Source of the DNA: Actinoplanes sp. NBRC 103695 | GTDB lineage: Bacteria; Actinomycetota; Actinomycetes; Mycobacteriales; Micromonosporaceae | NCBI RefSeq assembly: GCF_030269485.1 | Contig: NZ_BSTL01000024.1 | Coordinates: 1 to 64,000, forward strand | DNA length: 64,000 bases | Direction of reading: 5' to 3' | Part shown: positions 52,101 to 60,219 of the stretch, piece after piece | Layout: every line of letters begins with the position of its first letter | Numbering within the stretch: position 1 is the stretch's first letter | Position numbers and translations under genes: made by a program | The notes under the pieces: model-generated | The model's database searches: none | Told to the model about the DNA's origin: nothing | What the model saw: only the letters and a program-made list of their open reading frames with translations

Positions 52101-52978
52101 AAAAGTGGGTCAACGACCCACCGAGGAGCGGCGGCATGAGGCGGCTGTGCGGCTAACCGGTCGTGGGTCGCCAGGAGCAGGCTGAGTGTTTCGTCGCGGC
52201 TGATGAACTCGTGGCGGATGCGCAGTTGCTCGCGTAGCCGTCCGGCATCAGCCAGGGTGGCTGCTGCTGCGGCCCGTTCGGTGGTGCGGCCGGGTGTGTC
52301 CGTTGCCGCCTCGCGGATCCGGGTTCGTAGCGCCTCGAAGCAGGCGGCGGCGGTGGCGTCCGTGCCGTCGCGCAGCGGCCGGAGTAGGTCGGCGGTGCGG
52401 CGCACCGCCACGTCCTCCATCTCCTTGCGGCGCGGGAGCGGCTCCTCCGGCAGATGGAAGGCCGCGAGGAAAGCGTGCGCCTCGGCGGCCGGCACGGCTA
52501 GCTGCCGGGCGACGTGGTCCACCATTTCCGCCGTGGGTGTTTCGCCTTTCGCGCATACGCGCCACAGCTCATGCGTGCCACCGGCGAAGCCTGCGTTGGA
52601 CCAGAATGCCAGCGTGGCCCGCTTGCCGTACAACAACCACTTGGCGTGCAGATCACTCAATACGCGATCCTGCTCAAGCGCCGACCACGTCCAGGCCACG
52701 CTACCGCCGCGGTTAGGCTCTCGGTGCTTGATCGAGACGAGCTCCGGGTCACCGTCCGTTCGGATCAAGATCAGGTCGGTGGCCCGCTCGATGACCACGC
52801 CAGCGAGTGCGTCGTCCGCCAGATGTCCTAGCAGGACCAGTGCTGCACAGTCGTCTTGAAACTGGAACCAGGCCCGGACTTTGGGCGCCGGATTGCCGCC
52901 ATCAACAGGTAGGCGCCCGAGCTCGCCCCATCCCAGATGATCACCTTCAGTAGTGGATTGGCTACTCTCGTCGCTCAT
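49148..52978 (-). CDS. Cap4-like nuclease, NB-ARC, TPR and FtsK-like P-loop protein
   Basis: NLR-like protein of 1276 aa with four parts. Residues about 33-175 resemble the DUF4297/Cap4 dsDNA endonuclease: WFQFQDDCAALVLLGHLADD, VIERATDLILIRTDG and the K84 motif LVSIKHREPN. An NB-ARC ATPase follows with Walker A VHGMPGAGKTSLA (320-332), Walker B LLLIIDGV (391-398) and VITSTVR (417-423). TPR-like helices cover about 690-1060. The C-terminal 160 residues contain a second P-loop, IDGPPHSGRSTLMRK (1117-1131), and Walker B ILIGIDDADSLL with GIAIVLVTADATP, like FtsK/EccC ATPases. ATG 52978 is the first Met. It converges with the NACHT gene, with 76 bases between stops. Confidence 0.82.
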   Translation of the reverse strand: MSDESSQSTTEGDHLGWGELGRLPVDGGNPAPKVRAWFQFQDDCAALVLLGHLADDALAGVVIERATDLILIRTDGDPELVSIKHREPNRGGSVAWTWSALEQDRVLSDLHAKWLLYGKRATLAFWSNAGFAGGTHELWRVCAKGETPTAEMVDHVARQLAVPAAEAHAFLAAFHLPEEPLPRRKEMEDVAVRRTADLLRPLRDGTDATAAACFEALRTRIREAATDTPGRTTERAAAAATLADAGRLREQLRIRHEFISRDETLSLLLATHDRLAAQPPHAAAPRWVVDPLFAGRDTELATLAEVLRPGSPDEVTPVLVHGMPGAGKTSLAMQFAGLHGESLRPELISGTSRLSVQRALHRLQTVLTAPEDDTAEEQIAGRLALPRDPSLLLIIDGVTDVATVAGLIPRSTLCRVVITSTVRHIDHGYHSIELLSWTPEVTAQFIRGALPRSTPAEVASLGAALGHHPLAVSQAVNYCLASDRPIAGFLVQLGRQPDVALQRGTTADHPTGLVPAIELQLQLLRQQNATAGDLLMLLAHLALAPVNEQLLRNANTHALTVTPYVRPLHSSVWRRLKAIVTGQPVVKAHVLTEVTRRAREISDKLADPSAGETAVDLLVERSLIRRAGPDLMLHPLIGTVLRSQETDPLTWIELGLGLFLDKVDPNDPFGAVAELDAAMDHITALVLLALDHHHFGPAVTAAAMLLCLHLATRSGIPPLDTIDAAADFAARTLAITDDLASQGLLDVRLIVQYRRAASALLQRAGRVDEAITQISKVRTLAATLDAESDVIRGLALSAVLDLGAIAVNATRRDLAQEVLAALEQAGTEGRDVRASMGHIRAGLLRLLGRIDEAADVNAAALASAEVEGPVAPRLLADLHTSAATIARDQRDTHARLRHEQAALEQFRTLSGTRVSLRVTDALTTTADAAVETLQLDLAAELLTETEQAIRATFGINSVPYAKYLTTRGHLNLIRCRWLDAVDDLQTAIALLRHGDENSRGYLPSALVLLGQAAALLDDAGTANAAFDEAIATDTSLFGPDHPETQADIAIKNRTPGLVSMQRQVAQLPFVNTSNAASWAGPDFEPMSGRIAMGNGPYGSIITWQLHRPGEHVRHGLIDGPPHSGRSTLMRKILLRAAATGLYTIMPMGMTWSRRDRKAWGRNPNAAAGLDNIENRLTTVTQQCEERAQATSSFHPSPARQGILIGIDDADSLLHAAPALLPLLEKVVTEGPAAGIAIVLVTADATPRSFGDSSVLNNGILAGNHLAPKMLSRSFPS

Positions 52979-53135
52979 CGATGGTGAACTCTAGTCGCGT
53001 TCCGACGGCACGGACAGACATCAGGCCAGGGTTCAGATCCCTCGCAATGGTTGACGCTTCTGGCCGCCGGCGACCAGCGTTCGCGGTGTCCCAGCTGAGG
53101 GCTAAGCCGGACAGCGAAGTCGCGCCGCCGCGGGT

Positions 53136-53451
53136 CCTACCGGTGGCGGCGAACGGCGTCGTAGGCGCGCCGAGCCCTCAGTGCCTGCCCGAGCGCTTCA
53201 TGTAGCCCTTGAAGCGCCTGGACGTCTTGCGACTGCCACCCCGTACGTCGTGAGCATTGCGGCCTGGATCGTCGGAACCCCGCGCGGGCGATCACTGCGG
53301 CGAAGGCGCTCACGTAGCGGCGTGCCGCTGCGACGTACGTTGTGCGCGCCAGTGGCTCCTCGCGTTCCGACCGGGTCGATCCCACCGGTGGATCGTACAG
53401 GTGTTCGATAATGTGGGAGTGAAGGTCCCATCCAGGGGATGGGGTCAGCAC
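53136..53451 (-). repeat. Direct repeat copy B containing a small decayed gene
   Basis: Second copy of the element at 33338-33652, same orientation. A 104-codon frame begins with GTGCTGACC at 53451 and includes EREEPLARTTYVAAARRYVS and the end RRAYDAVRRHR. In the middle, compensating insertions and deletions change the frame, giving AGFRRSRPQCSRRTG where copy A has GVPVDPGRSARDVRG. It closes the 20-kb segment that holds the Mur operon and both STAND genes. Confidence 0.75.
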
Positions 53452-53602
53452 GGGGTGCGCTTCTGTGCGGCTGCTGCAAATCAGGTCGGTTGCGCACCTC
53501 GCAGCCGCGGCTGCCCATCCGCATAACCTTGAGACGGCGCGGAAATTGCTTGTCCGCTCTTTCGTGGCCAGCCAGAATACGCACTGAGGGATCGGATTGG
53601 GT

Positions 53603-53929
53603 ATGGGTGACTTGCTGATCGAACGGCTGGGCCGGGGACAAGCGGAGGATCTGCTGACCCACCCATTCCACCAGTGGGCCGTGGGAAGACTGGTCGAGCT
53701 GGTGCGCGAGCTTCGGCAGTGCGGGTCGCCGGAGGACGCCTACCACTTCCAGCAGCGCCTGATCGACCTGCTGTTGCAAGTAGAACAAGACCGCGCTGCC
53801 GTCAGCAGAGCCCGCAAAATGCTGCGTAAGAAGCCGGGCAAGACCCCGAATGGTGCTCCGGAACTGCGCAGTGGTCTCGATTCTCTCGACCCTTACTCGT
53901 GGGATCTAGAGTCAACGCCGTTTAGTTAG
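53603..53929 (+). pseudogene. Nuclease-like gene, 5' part cut by IS4 insertion
   Basis: First 103 codons of a gene interrupted at 53913 (MGDLLIERLGRGQAEDLLTH, HQWAVGRLVELVRELRQCG); the frame closes in the insertion sequence at 53929. If the element and one target copy are removed, DPYSWDLE runs directly into YEVFERVCRQLRTIG at 55432 and gives an open frame of 447 codons. ATG 53603 is the first good start; its ribosome binding site is weak. Confidence 0.85.
53903..53912 (+). repeat. Target site duplication, left copy
   Basis: GATCTAGAGT directly abuts the left terminal repeat of the IS4 element and is repeated exactly at 55422-55431. Confidence 0.95.
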
Positions 53930-55421
53930 GGCGGTCGGGAGTTGGTCAAGGTCCGGGGTCGATGATGTTGATGCTGATAGTGGCTTGGTAGCTGCGGCGG
54001 TCGATGTTGGGGCCTCGGGCTTGATACTTGCTGTTGGAGCGTTTGATCATCCGGGTTTTGGTGCGGATCCGGCGGTCGGGCAGTAGGTCGTTCAGGATAT
54101 GAGCGCCGATGACGCCGACCAGGTCGATAACGGTGTCGGCGATGACGCCGGCGGCGTGCACGACCTGGTCGCGGGCGGTGTTCAGGGCGGTGGTGAAGCT
54201 GGCTCGGTCGGGATCGGTGCCGGGCCGGCTGTCGGTGGCGTCGGTCATGGCGGTGCGAAGCAGTTGGTAGGTGAGCAGCAGCGCATGGATTTCCTGGTCG
54301 ATGCCGTCAAGGGTGCGGGCGCGCAGGACACGTCCGCCGAGGATCGAGGATTTGAGTTCGAGGTAGGCGGTCTCGATCTCCCAGCGTTCGTGGTAGATCC
54401 GGATCAGCTGGTCGGCGGGGTGCGTGGCGGGGTCGAGCAGGGTGGTGATCAGCCGGTAGTCGCCAGTGTGGGTTCCGGTCGTGGTGGTGACGCTGATCTG
54501 GGCTTCGATGACCCGGACCGTCAGGGCGCCGATGCGGGAGAGCCAGGACCCGTCACGCATACGGCGCAGGATCGCCAGACGGCGGTTGGCTTTGTTGCGG
54601 ATCAGTAGTTCGGCGCCGGTGGCGGCGAGGGTGGTCAGCAGATCGGCGGCGGCGTAGTTACGGTCGGCGATCAGCAGCATGCCGGGTTGCAGGCTGCGGG
54701 CCAGGGTCCGGGCCTGGTCGAGTTCACCGACGCTGATCGGGTCGAACACGGCGTCGAGCACTGACCGGGTGCCGCAGGTGAGCAGGGCGCTGAGTCTCAG
54801 TTGCGGGTAACCGGACGAGGTGCCGCCCGTGCAGCGGTGTTTGGTGTATCGGCTGGTGTTCGCCGGTGAGTCAGCGACGACCAGTGTGGTTCCGTCGACC
54901 ACACACAGCAACAGCCCACCCCACCGCACTTGCCTGGCGGTAGTGACGGCCGGGCCTCGTAACAGGTCGAACAACGCCCGTACCGGGGCCGCGCCGAGAC
55001 GTTGCCGAGCTTGCCGCAGCGCACTCGCGCTGGGCGACACGATCGGCAGGCCGTGCAGGCCGCTGGTCAGCTTCGACCACACCTGCCGGTAGCCGACCTC
55101 AGCGAACAGGCATCCCGCGAGCAGCAGATACACCACGACACGCGCTGGCAGGAGCCGGACACGGGCCTGCGTTCGCCGGGTCGTGGCCAAGACATCATCG
55201 ACCATCTCGAACGGGATCAGCCGGGTCAGCTCGCCCAGATGACCTGGCGCGAACACTCCTGCGGCTACCGTCACCGTCCGGGTTATGGCAATCTGATCAG
55301 CCAGCGGAGCTCCAGGTGTCGGGGAAGTCTTAGAGTGACCACCCTCTATACAGGAGCTCCGCTGCTTTACCCCGCAGACACGCCTTGACGACCAGTCCCA
55401 CCGCCTAACTGAACGGCGTTG
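53913..55421 (-). mobile_element. IS4-family insertion sequence
   Basis: Complete element of 1509 bp. Terminal inverted repeats begin CAACGCCGTTTAGTTAGG at the left and, read inward from the right end, CAACGCCGTTCAGTTAGG; about 30 bases match with few differences. It is flanked by a 10-bp direct duplication, the size expected for the IS4 family. It carries one transposase gene on the minus strand and interrupts a nuclease-like gene. The perfect duplication and intact transposase point to a recent insertion. Confidence 0.93.
53946..55274 (-). CDS. IS4-family transposase
   Basis: DDE transposase of 442 aa. The first acidic residue lies in CVVDGTTLVVADSPANT, the second in LLIADRNYAAADLL, and the IS4 signature Y-x2-R-x3-E-x6-K is complete in IYHERWEIETAYLELKS. 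An N-terminal domain (RVRLLPARVVVYLLLAG) precedes it. The stop is 34 bases from the left end of the element. No frameshift was seen, so it should be active. Confidence 0.93.
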   Translation of the reverse strand: MTVAAGVFAPGHLGELTRLIPFEMVDDVLATTRRTQARVRLLPARVVVYLLLAGCLFAEVGYRQVWSKLTSGLHGLPIVSPSASALRQARQRLGAAPVRALFDLLRGPAVTTARQVRWGGLLLCVVDGTTLVVADSPANTSRYTKHRCTGGTSSGYPQLRLSALLTCGTRSVLDAVFDPISVGELDQARTLARSLQPGMLLIADRNYAAADLLTTLAATGAELLIRNKANRRLAILRRMRDGSWLSRIGALTVRVIEAQISVTTTTGTHTGDYRLITTLLDPATHPADQLIRIYHERWEIETAYLELKSSILGGRVLRARTLDGIDQEIHALLLTYQLLRTAMTDATDSRPGTDPDRASFTTALNTARDQVVHAAGVIADTVIDLVGVIGAHILNDLLPDRRIRTKTRMIKRSNSKYQARGPNIDRRSYQATISINIIDPGP

Positions 55422-55431
55422 GATCTAGAGT
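55422..55431 (+). repeat. Target site duplication, right copy
   Basis: GATCTAGAGT, identical to 53903-53912, directly follows the right inverted repeat. Confidence 0.95.
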
Positions 55432-56465
55432 ACGAGGTCTTCGAACGGGTCTGCCGCCAGCTGCGTACGATCGGCGACGGTCTGGCCTGGCGCATGTTCG
55501 GTTACGAACGCAACATCATCATCGCGTTGTCGCGCAGCGATCCAGCTGGGCCAATGGTCGACAAGAAGGGACTCGAGCGGGAACGCGAGATCATCGCCGA
55601 AGCCTGGCGCGACAACGGCGAGTTCGTGCTGCACCACGACTCGACCTCCGCTCTGCGCATCGGTGACGTCAGCATCTTCGGCAAGGACGGCGGGGTCCTG
55701 CTCCGCGAGATCAAGACCAACGACCGGTATCGCGACAAGGCGCAGGACCGGAAGATCCTTGACACTGTCAACGCGTTGATTAACGGCGGACCGTTGGCGG
55801 CCGGCGGCTATACCCTGATCCCGTCGAACGTCGCCTATCGGGCCAACATGAAGGGCTTGCGCGAAATCTTGATCCTTGCCTACCAGCGCGGTATCCAGGG
55901 AGCTCACCTTCCCGGACGCCGGGCGATCGTGGCAGCGAATCTCGCGTCTGCCCCCGACCACTTCTCGCCTCAGCAGTTCAACACCCGCTACGCGGTTGAG
56001 ACAAAACGGCAACAGCGCCGGGCCAGGATCCACTCGGAAAACCACATCCTCGCGCTCAACAGCGTGGACCGAGCCGCGCGGTCACCGGCCGAGCCGCCCT
56101 GGGCGATCTATCCGATCGAACCGGAACTCGCAGTCGGGCTCATCACCGACGTGGTCTTCTACACCGTCAGCATGGCCCCGGAAACCCTGCTTGACGCACT
56201 GGTCGAAGTCGGCATCCAAGGCCGTTGGCTTCAGCAGCTGGACGGCACCGAAGACCCGCTGAAGCCGCTGCTGCAGGTGTCGATGCGTACCGGCGACAAG
56301 CTGAGCTACACCAGCATGAACGTCATCGAGCTGACCCGGCTGCTGATCGAGCTGGTAGACCTGCCGACGTGGTGCCAGCAGCTATCGATGCTGTTGCAGG
56401 CGGACCTGCCCGCCGGAACCCGACCCTGGACCTACTTCGCCGGCGAGAACATCGTCTGGTGCTGA
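55432..56465 (+). pseudogene. Nuclease-like gene, 3' part after IS4 insertion
   Basis: Last 344 codons of the interrupted gene. A PD-(D/E)xK-like core is visible: VLHHDSTSALRIGDVSIFG then GGVLLREIKTNDRYRDK, with Asp in GDVSI and the E-x-K pair. The rest (SNVAYRANMKGLREILILAY, ELAVGLITDVVFYTVSMAPE) is unassigned. Next to two large defence-type NTPases it was probably a defence or DNA-processing gene. An in-frame TTG at 55419 could allow reinitiation, but no ribosome binding site supports it. Confidence 0.75.
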
Positions 56466-56985
56466 ACCACCGCACGCCGGTATTTCGGGCGTTTACCTGA
56501 ACGGCAAGCAGCGCAGACTGCGAGACCGCTCTCTCGCGCAGGTCAACCGTGTGCGGAGCAGCGGATCGGGCCTCTGGCAAGACCGCAGAGATGGTGTCGT
56601 GCAGCTGGCCGATCACCTCACCGAGTCCCGTGCACCCGTCCACCGCGAGGTCGTGGCCGCTGAGTTGCGCTCCGGGCTGTCAGCTACTGGCGCGGTACCA
56701 CTCGCCGTTGACGTTCAGCCCCGTGTCGCTTTCGACGGTCATGCGGGACAGCGGGACCGGAATGCCCTGCTCGGCGAACCGAGGCAGGACCTGGTGGACG
56801 TCGCGCGCTGTTGCCGGTGGCCGATCGGCCAGCTGCTCGATCGCATGGCTACCGGTCTCGGTTGTCGTCCGTTCAGTTCGGTTCATCAAGCCCTGCGAGA
56901 TCTGTCGGCACGACAGCACCCGGCCGAGTCCGAATTGCTCGGCGATCCGCGAGGTAAGTGGCGCCGCTAGCGTGTGGTCTAGCCT
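56323..56985 (-). pseudogene. Aminoglycoside phosphotransferase-family pseudogene
   Basis: N-terminal lobe of an APH-type kinase: SRIAEQFGLGRVLSCRQISQ, AIEQLADRPPATARDVHQVL and GLNVNGEWYRASS, which ends in TGA at about 56678. The same frame continues QPGAQLSGHDLAVDG and LGEVIGQLHDTISAVLPEA, so the TGA probably replaced a Trp codon. The catalytic HxD loop and metal-binding segment are missing; the sequence runs into the end of the opposing nuclease-like gene. Not functional. Confidence 0.7.
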
Positions 56986-56995
56986 CGATGGGATC

Positions 56996-57874
56996 TCAGC
57001 TACGGCCGACGGTCTTACGCAGTCCGGTGATTGCGTCAGCGGCTTGGTCGTCGAGCCACTGCCGGTGCTCGCGGTCGTCAACCATGTCGAACAGGCTCTG
57101 ATAGAGGCGCCGCTCGCGGGCGAGCCACAGGACCCGCATTGCCCGGTAACCGGTCAGCGTTCCGGCGGCTTCGGCGATCTGGGCGCACCGCTGCTCGGCG
57201 CCGACATCGTGACGGCTCAGCCACAACCCGAGAAGCGCAAGGTCAGATCCGGACGGGTACATGCCGGCGAACTCAAAGTCGATGAAGATCAGTGGCCGGT
57301 CGGCGGCGAGCAAGGCGTTGCTGGCCAGCGGATCGCCGTGACCGAAGACCAGCGGAGCGCTGGCGACCGCTTCGAGCAGCGATTGCTCAACGTCGCCGGG
57401 CAGGTCCCCGGCCGCGGTGTAGCGGCGGATCCGGGCGATCCAGTCGGTGACGGGCATGTTCAGCGGTACTGAGGGAGGCTCCCACGCGTTGAAGGCTGTC
57501 AGGGCCCCAATCATGGCTGTCACGGTGGGCTCGGGGAGTAGGGGTGGATATCGGTCAGTGTGCGGGGACGCCCCGGGCAGCCGCTCGATGATCAGCACAC
57601 GGCGGCCGGCGTAATGCAGTCGCGGTGTCCGCCATGGCGGCGGCGTGGCAGCGAACGCTCGGTAGGCGCTGATCTCGTGAGCGAAGCGTTTGGCCCAGTG
57701 CCGTTCAGCGCTGCTCAGCTGCTTGACGACCACGTCATGGCCGCGCCAGCGGCCAGCGATGGTGACGGCCTTATCGGTTTGTCGCAGCTTCTCGCCTTGC
57801 TCCCAATCGGGAAGGTGATCGAGGGTGTCGACATCGGTGGAGGGCTGGGTCGGCGTGCTGGCCGTCTCGTGCAC
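56996..57874 (-). CDS. Aminoglycoside phosphotransferase-family protein
   Basis: Intact APH-fold kinase, 292 aa. The ATP-binding Lys is in HDVVVKQLSSAERHWAKRF, the catalytic loop is VFGHGDPLASNALL (about 180-193) with HGD, and the metal-binding segment is LIFIDFEFAGMYPSGSDL. Its C-terminus overlaps neither neighbour; 11 bases separate it from the APH pseudogene, with which it may form a duplicated pair. GTG 57874 has AGGA about 8 bases upstream. Substrate unknown. Confidence 0.82.
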   Translation of the reverse strand: MHETASTPTQPSTDVDTLDHLPDWEQGEKLRQTDKAVTIAGRWRGHDVVVKQLSSAERHWAKRFAHEISAYRAFAATPPPWRTPRLHYAGRRVLIIERLPGASPHTDRYPPLLPEPTVTAMIGALTAFNAWEPPSVPLNMPVTDWIARIRRYTAAGDLPGDVEQSLLEAVASAPLVFGHGDPLASNALLAADRPLIFIDFEFAGMYPSGSDLALLGLWLSRHDVGAEQRCAQIAEAAGTLTGYRAMRVLWLARERRLYQSLFDMVDDREHRQWLDDQAADAITGLRKTVGRS

Positions 57875-58050
57875 CCGACCATCCTGCTGACCGGCACGGC
57901 GCAAGTCGAGTACCCGCGCGCTGGAGCGGCGGCGTCGCTTCTCGTGTTCATCCGCCCTACTCAGGCCATGATCAGGCGAACGATGGCGAGCCCGCCGGCC
58001 GTGCTGTTTGCTCTAGCCAGTGGGCTCGCCACCCCGTTCGTCACCGTCTG

Positions 58051-59160
58051 TCAGCGCCGGGACGTGCGCCGATGGCCGGTGATTTGGTCGAGGTTCATCG
58101 CGACCTGCCGGTAGGTCTGCCGGCCTGTCACGGTCCGGTGGAACGGTGTGCCTTCGTCGGAGAAGTAGGGGATCGCGGTGTGCAGCAGTGTGACGGGGCT
58201 GGCGGTGGAGAGACGGCGCGCGATCGGTGTCCAATACTGGCTGCCGCCGTCGATGTCGTACCCGAGCACTGCGGTGCGATGCGCACGTTCGGGCAGGCCG
58301 AGGTAGTCGCGGTCGCCGAGGACTTTTTGCACCGAATCGGCGACTTCATGCAGGTAGGCGATGCTGCCGGGTTCGTCGAGCAGCGGCCGTCCCAGGTTCA
58401 CCCACAGTGGGTACGACGACTCGTCGTTATTGTGGACGGCGATCCAGGCCGCGAACGCGTGCCAGCCCAGGGCGCGTTCGTACGCTGCGTCCCACACCTG
58501 CGGCCCGAACATCGCTCGGCCGTGCACCGCGGCCGGCGCCAGCCGGCGCCGAAGAAGACCGACTTGGTCGTGAACCCACCGCGCCAGGTCAGTTCGCCCG
58601 GCCGGCGGCGCGGGGAGCTGCGGGGCGCGGGCGGTGACCCATTCCTCGACCTGCTGCTCCTGGGGGTGAGCGGGCAGGCGGTTGTACTTCAGGCAGACGA
58701 GCGCAACGTCCGAGAAGGCGCCGCCGACCTGGTAGGCAGGTGTGAGGTTGTCCTCGTTGCCGGAGTCGATCAGCAGGTGCGTGTATGCGCCGCCGTCGCG
58801 ATGCCGTCGTAGGAGCTCCAAGGTGTGGAACTCGTCGAAGTCGAGGTCCGCGGGAATCATCAGCAGGTCGACGTTGCGGGTGATCTGCTGCACCTGTCCG
58901 GGCACGAGCTGCTCCCACAGGGGCCTGAACACGACTTGGGCTTTGACGCCGCTGTCGGTCACGAGCAGGACTCGGCGCCCGGCCTGGGCCAGCGCGGCGG
59001 CGATCGGGCGGATGAACGGCAAGGTGTCCGTGTTGCCGTAGTTGTCGTCGTTCAGGAATGCCACGACGCTCACGTGAGCGTCGGCGATGCGTTGCCGGGC
59101 GACACGATAGGTCTCGCCGGTTGCCTGCGAGCGGGACACAGCGGTCTGGTTACGGCTCAT
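58051..59160 (-). CDS. Protein of unknown function with a ParA-like layout
   Basis: A 369-aa protein with no firm family. SVVAFLNDDNYGNTDTLPF, then ALAQAGRRVLLVTDSG and THLLIDSGNEDNLTP recall the order of strands in ParA/MinD ATPases, but the Lys and Thr of the deviant Walker A are absent. The second half has FGPQVWDAAYERALGWHAFA, DYLGLPERAHRTAVLGYDID and LHTAIPYFSDEGTPF. ATG 59160 is preceded by GGAGG. It is isolated between an APH-like gene and a 577-base gap. Confidence 0.5.
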   Translation of the reverse strand: MSRNQTAVSRSQATGETYRVARQRIADAHVSVVAFLNDDNYGNTDTLPFIRPIAAALAQAGRRVLLVTDSGVKAQVVFRPLWEQLVPGQVQQITRNVDLLMIPADLDFDEFHTLELLRRHRDGGAYTHLLIDSGNEDNLTPAYQVGGAFSDVALVCLKYNRLPAHPQEQQVEEWVTARAPQLPAPPAGRTDLARWVHDQVGLLRRRLAPAAVHGRAMFGPQVWDAAYERALGWHAFAAWIAVHNNDESSYPLWVNLGRPLLDEPGSIAYLHEVADSVQKVLGDRDYLGLPERAHRTAVLGYDIDGGSQYWTPIARRLSTASPVTLLHTAIPYFSDEGTPFHRTVTGRQTYRQVAMNLDQITGHRRTSRR

Positions 59161-59737
59161 GATGTCCTCCGAGTCCACGGAAGAACCCCCGGTGAGGGCC
59201 CCGCGCGGCCGATGTGAGGGTCCTTCGGACAGCAGAAGGAAACGCGTGGCACCAGGGCCTTGCTCCGTGTGGCTTCAAGGCGCGGGCGATGAGGCCGGAG
59301 GGGGCGTGCGTGTTAACGCCGTGGCAGCGACGGTAACAGCTGTGCACGTTCGGAGCGTGACAACGCGCCGGCGCATCCACCAGCTAGCAACTTCAGCTGG
59401 CAGGGCCAGTGACGCCTTGCAATGCCTGAGCCCGCCTGCGGATCGGTCGCGGGTCCGCGATCCCGCTGTGCCGAATCGGGTGGGGCCACCGGGCTGCAGG
59501 ACAGCCCAAGACAGCTACGGACAGCTATATCGCTGAGATCCGAGCGGGCAGGGTCGTCAAGGAAGCGACCGACACCCAGCCCCGGGTATCCGTCTTGACC
59601 CACCGCATCCGAAGGCGCGGCTGAGGCAAGGCGGTGGACATCCGTCGGCGCGGTCGCGGCCGAGTCAGCAGACGGCGTCACCGATCACTGCTCGTGCCGC
59701 GATCCGGGGCTTACCCACCTCCCGGAATGAGGCAGCC
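59161..59737. other. Intergenic region, no gene seen
   Basis: The region between the divergent 59160 and 59738 genes should contain promoters for both. No clear -10/-35 pair, hairpin or coding frame was recognised. Confidence 0.35.
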
Positions 59738-60181
59738 ATGAACAACACCCTCGCTCGTACCGCCGCTGTTGCCGCCGCAACGCTGGGCCTGACGTTCAGT
59801 GTGGCCACGCCTGCGCTGGCCAGCGCGGACAAGTGCAAGGGGGACGCCTACGCGAGCTGCGTGGCGGTCAACGGCAGCAAGCTGCACGTCAACTCGATCA
59901 AGAGCCGCGTCGCCCTGTACTCGCGAACGTGCCGGTACGGCCACAGCCAGGTGCTGATCAACGGCCGGCACTACGCCGACTCCAACGGCGGCAGGGACAA
60001 GGAGTACTGCTCCAAGTCGGTCTTCGGCGCCGAGGTCACCACCGGCACCTGGAACGTCAACCGCAACTACGCCAGGGGTACGAAGATCTGCTCGAAGTTC
60101 TGGTGGAGCAGCGGCTCGACCAAGCCCGGCAGCGTCAACGGGCACACCAGCTTCGGAACAGCCTGCGCCACCGTCGGCTGA
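59738..60181 (+). CDS. Small secreted cysteine-rich protein
   Basis: A 147-aa exported protein. The signal peptide is clear: MNNTLARTAAVAAATLGLTF followed by an Ala-x-Ala site (PALASADK), about 30 residues. The mature part is basic and Tyr/Asn-rich with six Cys (CKGDAYASC, TCRYGHS, EYCSKS, ICSKFW, ACATVG), so three disulfides are possible. No enzymatic family recognised; an extracellular structural or antimicrobial role is open. A strong hairpin follows 8 bases after the stop. Confidence 0.75.
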   Translation: MNNTLARTAAVAAATLGLTFSVATPALASADKCKGDAYASCVAVNGSKLHVNSIKSRVALYSRTCRYGHSQVLINGRHYADSNGGRDKEYCSKSVFGAEVTTGTWNVNRNYARGTKICSKFWWSSGSTKPGSVNGHTSFGTACATVG

Positions 60182-60188
60182 CCGTAGA

Positions 60189-60219
60189 GGCGCGGTGATG
60201 CTGCCGGCATCACCGCGCC
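60189..60219 (+). terminator. Strong hairpin, probable terminator
   Basis: A 12-bp perfect stem (GGCGCGGTGATG with CATCACCGCGCC) and loop CTGCCGG start 8 bases after the stop of the secreted-protein gene. There is no U-run. A homologous hairpin with similar flanks lies at 63358. Confidence 0.75.

Noticed and set aside
55419..56465. The second half of the split gene as an independent gene starting at TTG 55419
   Set aside because: The TTG lies in the insertion sequence end, has no ribosome binding site, and the frame continues naturally from the first half once the element is removed.
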